Assembly: GCA_003254925.1 (NCBI GenBank)
Contig: QANZ01026696.1
Location: 168,511 to 232,510, forward strand
Source of the DNA: Chamaecrista fasciculata
Taxonomy: Eukaryota > Streptophyta > Magnoliopsida > Fabales > Fabaceae
Direction: 5' to 3'
DNA length: 64,000 nt
Shown here: positions 59,953-64,000 of the stretch, piece by piece
Layout: every line of letters starts with the position of its first letter
Position numbering within the stretch: position 1 is the stretch's first letter
The notes under the pieces: generated by a model
Seen by the model: the letters and a program-made list of their open reading frames with translations, nothing else
Databases searched by the model: none
Told to the model about the DNA's origin: nothing
Program-made: the position numbers and the translations under genes

Positions 59953-60849
59953 GGTTAAAACCTCATTTTCATCCCTAATGTTTACCTTAAAGCCTGTTTT
60001 CATCCCTAATGTTTTTTCTATTCCATTTTGGTTCTTAATGTTTTCCAATAGTTTTGTTTTGGTCCTTAATATATAAGTTTCACAATTGGTCCCTAATTAT
60101 TGAGTGTGATAGATGATATCTTTCTCATATCAAGTTCGAATGTGACAAAATCAGAGTTATAAGTTACTCATGACGATTTCTTTCTCTTCCATGATGGAGC
60201 CATAATTAAACAAGGTCAAATCAGGCATGAAAATTGAAATTGAGATCATTTCATTTAGTTAGTCATATGTCTCTCATTTTAAGTCTAAATACAAAGAAAT
60301 TGGAGTTATGAGTTACTTTTGACGAGTTCTTTCTTTTTCAAGTTGGGGCTGTTGGCAAACGAGGTCAAATAGTACTCCAGAAGTGAGTTTGGTCAAAACA
60401 CCAATATTAACTTTTGGAGCACTATTTAACCTTGTTTTCAAACAACCCTAATTAGACAGAGAAAGAACTTGTTAAGAGCAACTCATAACCCCGATTTCGT
60501 CATAATCGAACTTGAAACGAGAGAAATATGACTAATTTTATGAAATGAGTGACCTACTTTCAAACTCAATTTCATGCTCGATTTGACCTCATTTTCCGAC
60601 AGTCCCAACTAGGCAAAGAAAAGGCTCATCAAATGTAACTCGTAGCTCCAATTTTATTGCATTCAAACTTGAAACGAGAATCCAATTTTAATTTTCTTTT
60701 GGAACGAGAGAAATATTACTACTATATTCAATAGTTATGGACCAAAACAAATTTTTTGAAAAACATTAAGGACCAAAACAAAACATAACATATTAGGGTT
60801 TAAAATGAAATTTAAGATAAATATTAAGAACCAAAATAAAGTTTTGACC
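59953..60849. mobile_element. MULE-type element, exact TSD
   Basis: Ends GGTTAAAACCTCATTTTCAT and mirror GGTCAAAACTTTATTTTGGT. TSD TAAAATGTA at 59944-59952 and 60850-60858. Only 22 bp from the preceding element. Interior contains inverted phrases around 'GAACTTGAAACGAGA'. Confidence 0.92.
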
Positions 60850-60856
60850 TAAAATG

Positions 60857-60902
60857 TAAAAGAAACATCTTTTTTTTCCGTAAATATAAAAGAAACATCT
60901 TT
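60857..60902 (-). mobile_element. Micro-insertion with 16-bp TSD
   Basis: TAAAAGAAACATCTTT at 60857-60872 and 60887-60902 flanks 14 bp, minus strand TATTTACGGAAAAA. Its left copy overlaps the TSD of the MULE at 59953-60849, so it arrived after that element. Confidence 0.65.
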
Positions 60903-60943
60903 GTACTCGAAATGAAAAGTTAATAAAAGTAGGTTTTCTCTTT

Positions 60944-61788
60944 TTTTTTTTTATGAGAACAACAGAAGGACTAAAGAGAATAAGAAAAGTCTAAAAACCG
61001 ACGGTTTAGTAGCTGTATGATCCAATGCTTGTTTTAGAATGCCTGGCTTGTTAATGGCGAAAATGACCTTCATATTGAAATGACTACGCTGCTCCATGAC
61101 AATATCTCCAAGGACAGTGAACTTGAGACATAATTTATCGAAACCTGAAACATAGTCCTAAGGATTTCTGGCATAGCTCCGAACCAAATTGTTCTTAAGA
61201 AAGCGCAATTAAAAATTAAAAGAAAACTTACTTTTTGTTTCTTGAATTGTTACTGAGTCAACAATTTACTCTTTAAATTGTAGAAAAATGCAAATCAATA
61301 CTTGAATTTTACATCATCGTCAACTTTTTAGTTCCTAAATGGTAGAAAAATATGAATCAATCCTTGAATTTTATACTATCATCAACCTTTTGGTCCCTGA
61401 ATTGTAAAAATATATGAATCAGTCCCTGAATTTTACACCATTGTCAACCTTTTGGTCCATGAGTTGATTTGTGTTTTCCTACAATTCAAGGACTAAAAGG
61501 TTGACGGTAGTATAACATTCAGGGACTGATTCGTATTTTGCTGCAATTCAGGGACCAAAAGGTTGTCGATGGTGTAAAATTCAGGAACTGGTTCGTATTT
61601 TATATAGTTCAGGAACTAAATCGTTGACTCAATAACAATTCAGGAACAAAAAGTAAGTTATCTCCAAAAATAAATGTTCACTATCTTCGACTTCATGATC
61701 ACAAAAAGTGCATAGAAAATTATGATAAACACGCCACACAAAAAACAAAACCTTCGAAGATTAATTTTTCAAGAAACATCCCATTGAA
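60944..61788 (-). mobile_element. 5'-truncated LINE with nested MITE
   Basis: Bounded by a direct repeat of about 14 bp, GTAGGTTTTCTCTT (near 60929-60943 and 61789-61802). The T run at 60943-60952 is the minus-strand poly(A) tail. Minus-strand frame near 61750-61665 reads WRVYHNFLCTFCDHEVEDSE followed by HLF, the zinc-binding tail of a plant L1-like reverse transcriptase. A MITE at about 61225-61659 interrupts it. Only the 3' few hundred bases of the LINE are present. It sits immediately beyond the stop codon of the broken CPSF73-II copy. Confidence 0.8.
61225..61659. mobile_element. MITE nested in the LINE
   Basis: Ends AACTTACTTTTTGTTTCTTG and mirror AACTTACTTTTTGTTCCTGA. Long mirrored arms contain CCTTTTGGTCCCTGAATTG and TTCAGGGACTGATTCGTA phrases. 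The arms resemble in style the TTGTTACTGAGTC units of the composite MULE at 3820-5881. TSD not clear. Confidence 0.72.
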
Positions 61789-62349
61789 GTAGGTTTTCTC
61801 TTAAAACGAGAAGTAGATAGATTGTATAAATGTGTTGGAGGCTGCTGCTTTCACAGATTGACTTGAAGGGATGCATATGGATTCATTATTTGCAGGATCA
61901 TAACACTGAATCCCCAATTCAGAATGAATTCTTTCTTTACGAGAGGCCATTTTAGGCTTCTCGCCATGCACTAGTATAACATGCTTTGGGGAGAGAAATT
62001 TTACAAGATCCATTATACCTTTCGCATCGGTGTGAGGACTAAATGCCAACTGATGAACCTGTCAAATTTAAACATATACATATATGTATCAGAAAAATTA
62101 GAGAATAAACTAATTGACTCACATAGAGTCCATGCTCTTAGATAGACAATGAAAGAAGCAATTTATATGTTTCCAATGTAGAGGGGCGGTAAAGATAAAT
62201 TTTATAAGATAAAACCTAGGTCTAATTGTATGTTGTTGACATGCTGTGGGCGGTATGTTGTACCTGGCAACGCACATCTATCTGTGTATCCTGATCCAGA
62301 TCAATTTTGGAGGGCTTACCTGACATCAATTCATGTCCTATTGTTCCAG

Positions 62350-62475
62350 CTACACAATACCTACAAGTGAAAGAAGGTAATTAGTTTACAGGAAATGAAA
62401 GAAGGTAAGTTTACACAATACCTACAAGTGAAAGAAGGTAATTAGTTTACACAATACCTACAAGTGAAAGAAGGT
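62350..62475. repeat. Triplicated splice-acceptor segment
   Basis: TACACAATACCTACAAGTGA followed by AAGAAGGTAA occurs at about 62351, 62413 and 62451. The first copy holds the acceptor of the 62264-62360 exon. Confidence 0.85.
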
Positions 62476-63070
62476 AAGTTGGCTATGTAACCTTTCATAA
62501 TAGTTTCTGCAGTTTCTCTTAATCAAGCTCCTGACATCATTTCATAACTATATCTAATAGTTTTGATCTTGCATTGCACTTTAAACCTCCAGTTCTCTTC
62601 CATTCAACTACTAGATGATTATTATTGAAATTTTGGTAGTTTATATCTTTCTCTATCACAAATTTGGCACACGGATTGTCACATTCAAGTTTTAATTTCA
62701 TTATAAGGGACTTTTTTCTAACGATTTGTCATTTTATCTTTGGTAATTTGATTCAACACATGATTTGATACAGAATACTCTTGTCCTAAAAGGATTGGAT
62801 ATAGGACCTATTCTAGATTATTAGAAAAGTCATTATTGGATAAAGCACCATTTATGAAAAAGAAAAAGATAATTAGAAAAAAAATACTTTTTGGCTGTAG
62901 CTCATCAAGACAAATATGTCAGACAGAATCTTAAAAATATATCAACTGATATATAGGTCACATAAGAATAGTTTTTTAAACATTGTAAGCTATGACGTAT
63001 ATATAGTGTACCAAAAGAAGAAAGGGGGGGGGGAGCCATTATAGCCTCCACAGCTGAGAAATGTTCTTAC
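62476..63070. other. Intron-like space lacking expected exons
   Basis: Between the 62264-62360 and 63071-63202 exons the expected beta-CASP exons (about 170 residues) are not present on either strand. AT-rich, with a G run at 63027-63034. Confidence 0.6.
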
Positions 63071-63740
63071 TCCGTTACAAGAAGATCAAGTCGTAGTCTA
63101 TCAATTTGAGCTGCTCCAAGGTGTCTATGTCATGTTGTAGTCACCTGTATAAACCATTTCTGCCTCTCCCACCTTTGCATAGAACATCGCAGCTCCAATA
63201 ACCTTATAAAGTAGAAGGATGATTGGCCAAGAATAGAGACACAATAAATTATGGTATTGAAAGGACTAAGAAAACATATTACCTTGAAATATAACACATA
63301 GGAAGAATTTTTCTTTTGGGAGCGTGGGAGCAGAGGGGGGCTGTGGAAGAGGGAAGCTAATCATCTAAAATGTGTTTAAAAAAACGAAAGAAAAAAAAGT
63401 TGCAAGCAAATGAAGAGTCCTTGTGTAAATCAAAAGTGAGAAGACATCCAAATACTCAGATTTAGTCTATGATAGGAACCTCTGCTCAAGTATTTTTTCA
63501 GTATGAACAAAGATTTAATTCCACTTGTGTATAGGCAAGCTGGCACAGATACAACAGAAATATAGAGGAATTCAACAAAAAAAGAAAACCATAAACAAAG
63601 AGAAGAGTAAAAATATCATCACCCCTCTTCATGCATTCAGCAATATGGTCAGAAGAAAATTGTTCTTCTTCACCCCTACAGTCAACCATCACTTTCCGAT
63701 AATCTTCCAACATAAAAGGAGCCAAAGCTTTTGTTGGGTA

Positions 63741-64000
63741 CTACATTTGTTGAGGAATAACAAGCACATCAAGTCACTATTTTCCAAAGTAAAATTATAT
63801 TTTGGAAGCCCATATAAAGAATGAGTACATCATAAACAGGGAAGAAACCATATAAAGAAGCATGAAAAATAGTAATGGAGAACAAAAATATAAATCCAGT
63901 GCATGTTTGAATATATGAGACACCAGGTGAACAATTTGGCAGCTCCAGAACGTGATTAACCATTGACTAGAACAGCACAAAAGATTTTAATGACATAAGG
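63741..64000. other. End of window, no exon recognised
   Basis: Expected upstream exons of the CPSF73-II-like copy would lie here or beyond. Short minus-strand frames (for example ending VSYIQTCTG) do not match the family. Confidence 0.45.

Larger units (their letters stand above)
61801..63740 (-). pseudogene. Partial CPSF73-II / INTS11-like endonuclease copy
   Basis: Four recognisable exons on the minus strand. 63623-63740: YPTKALAPFMLEDYRKVMVD, then RGEEEQFSSDHIAECMK. 63071-63202: VIGAAMFYAKVGEAEMVYTG, DYNMT, then HLGAAQIDRLRLDLLVTE. 62264-62360: YCVAGTIGHELMSGKP...IDVRCQ. 61801-62058: VHQLAFSPHTDAKGIMDLVK...VHGEKP, ending QSIYFSF and a stop. These match the MBL/beta-CASP RNA endonuclease CPSF73-II, which processes snRNA 3' ends. 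The copy is broken: about 4 bases are missing between DYNMT and HLGAA, giving a frameshift and TAG. The exon between CMK and VIGAAM and all exons from STYATT to the PG before YCVAG are absent, as is the N-terminal HxHxDH region within this window. The long C-terminal tail is also lost. The direction continues beyond 64000. Confidence 0.75.

Overview
This is a plant nuclear window, most likely from a dicot. The evidence is GT-AG introns in plant-type genes (an LRR receptor kinase of the MIK2-like group, a mitochondrial malate dehydrogenase fragment, a plastid-protein-like gene, a CPSF73-II-like copy), very AT-rich intergenic DNA, and a dense mix of plant transposons. The species cannot be told from the sequence. 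There are two large N gaps (18544-18667 and 42670-42803) and single Ns at 30168 and 31782.

Host genes are few. An LRR receptor-like kinase lies on the minus strand at 12735-15717 (two exons). A tiny two-exon gene for a secreted cysteine-containing peptide is proposed at 34844-36296. A three-exon gene for a 207-residue, probably plastid-targeted coiled-coil protein runs at 52945-56810. A broken, exon-poor copy of the CPSF73-II (Integrator subunit 11-like) endonuclease gene lies on the minus strand at 61801-63740.

The rest is mostly mobile DNA, and much of it can be bounded to the base because target-site duplications (TSDs) are still readable. Mutator-like (MULE) elements dominate. Those with an exact 9-bp TSD are 303-793, 3820-5881, 17508-18117, 18216-26018, 26097-26646, 27439-27603, 40790-41801, 51520-51757 and 59953-60849. 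Others (8004-8434, 35184-35626, 51794-52267) have TSDs with one or two mismatches. Three GC-rich hAT elements (32818-33651, 33737-34242, 50519-51066) have perfect 8-bp TSDs. There is also a 6.5-kb CACTA element (19402-25910, TSD ACT), a Helitron-like insert (6751-7142), Harbinger-like and Stowaway MITEs, one tRNA-derived SINE, two bounded 5'-truncated LINEs, and fossil LTRs (36612-39413 and a cluster at 42522-49226).

The most striking structure is a nest at 18216-26018. A Pack-MULE captured exon 1, intron 1 and the start of exon 2 of mitochondrial malate dehydrogenase. A CACTA element later inserted into one of its terminal inverted repeats, and that CACTA itself carries an exon-like cargo piece. 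A second is the composite MULE at 3820-5881: two MITE-like arms in inverted orientation around telomere-like repeats and a GC-rich core, the whole flanked by a single 9-bp TSD. A third is a set of five tiny poly(A)-type insertions, each flanked by a 13-19 bp target duplication.
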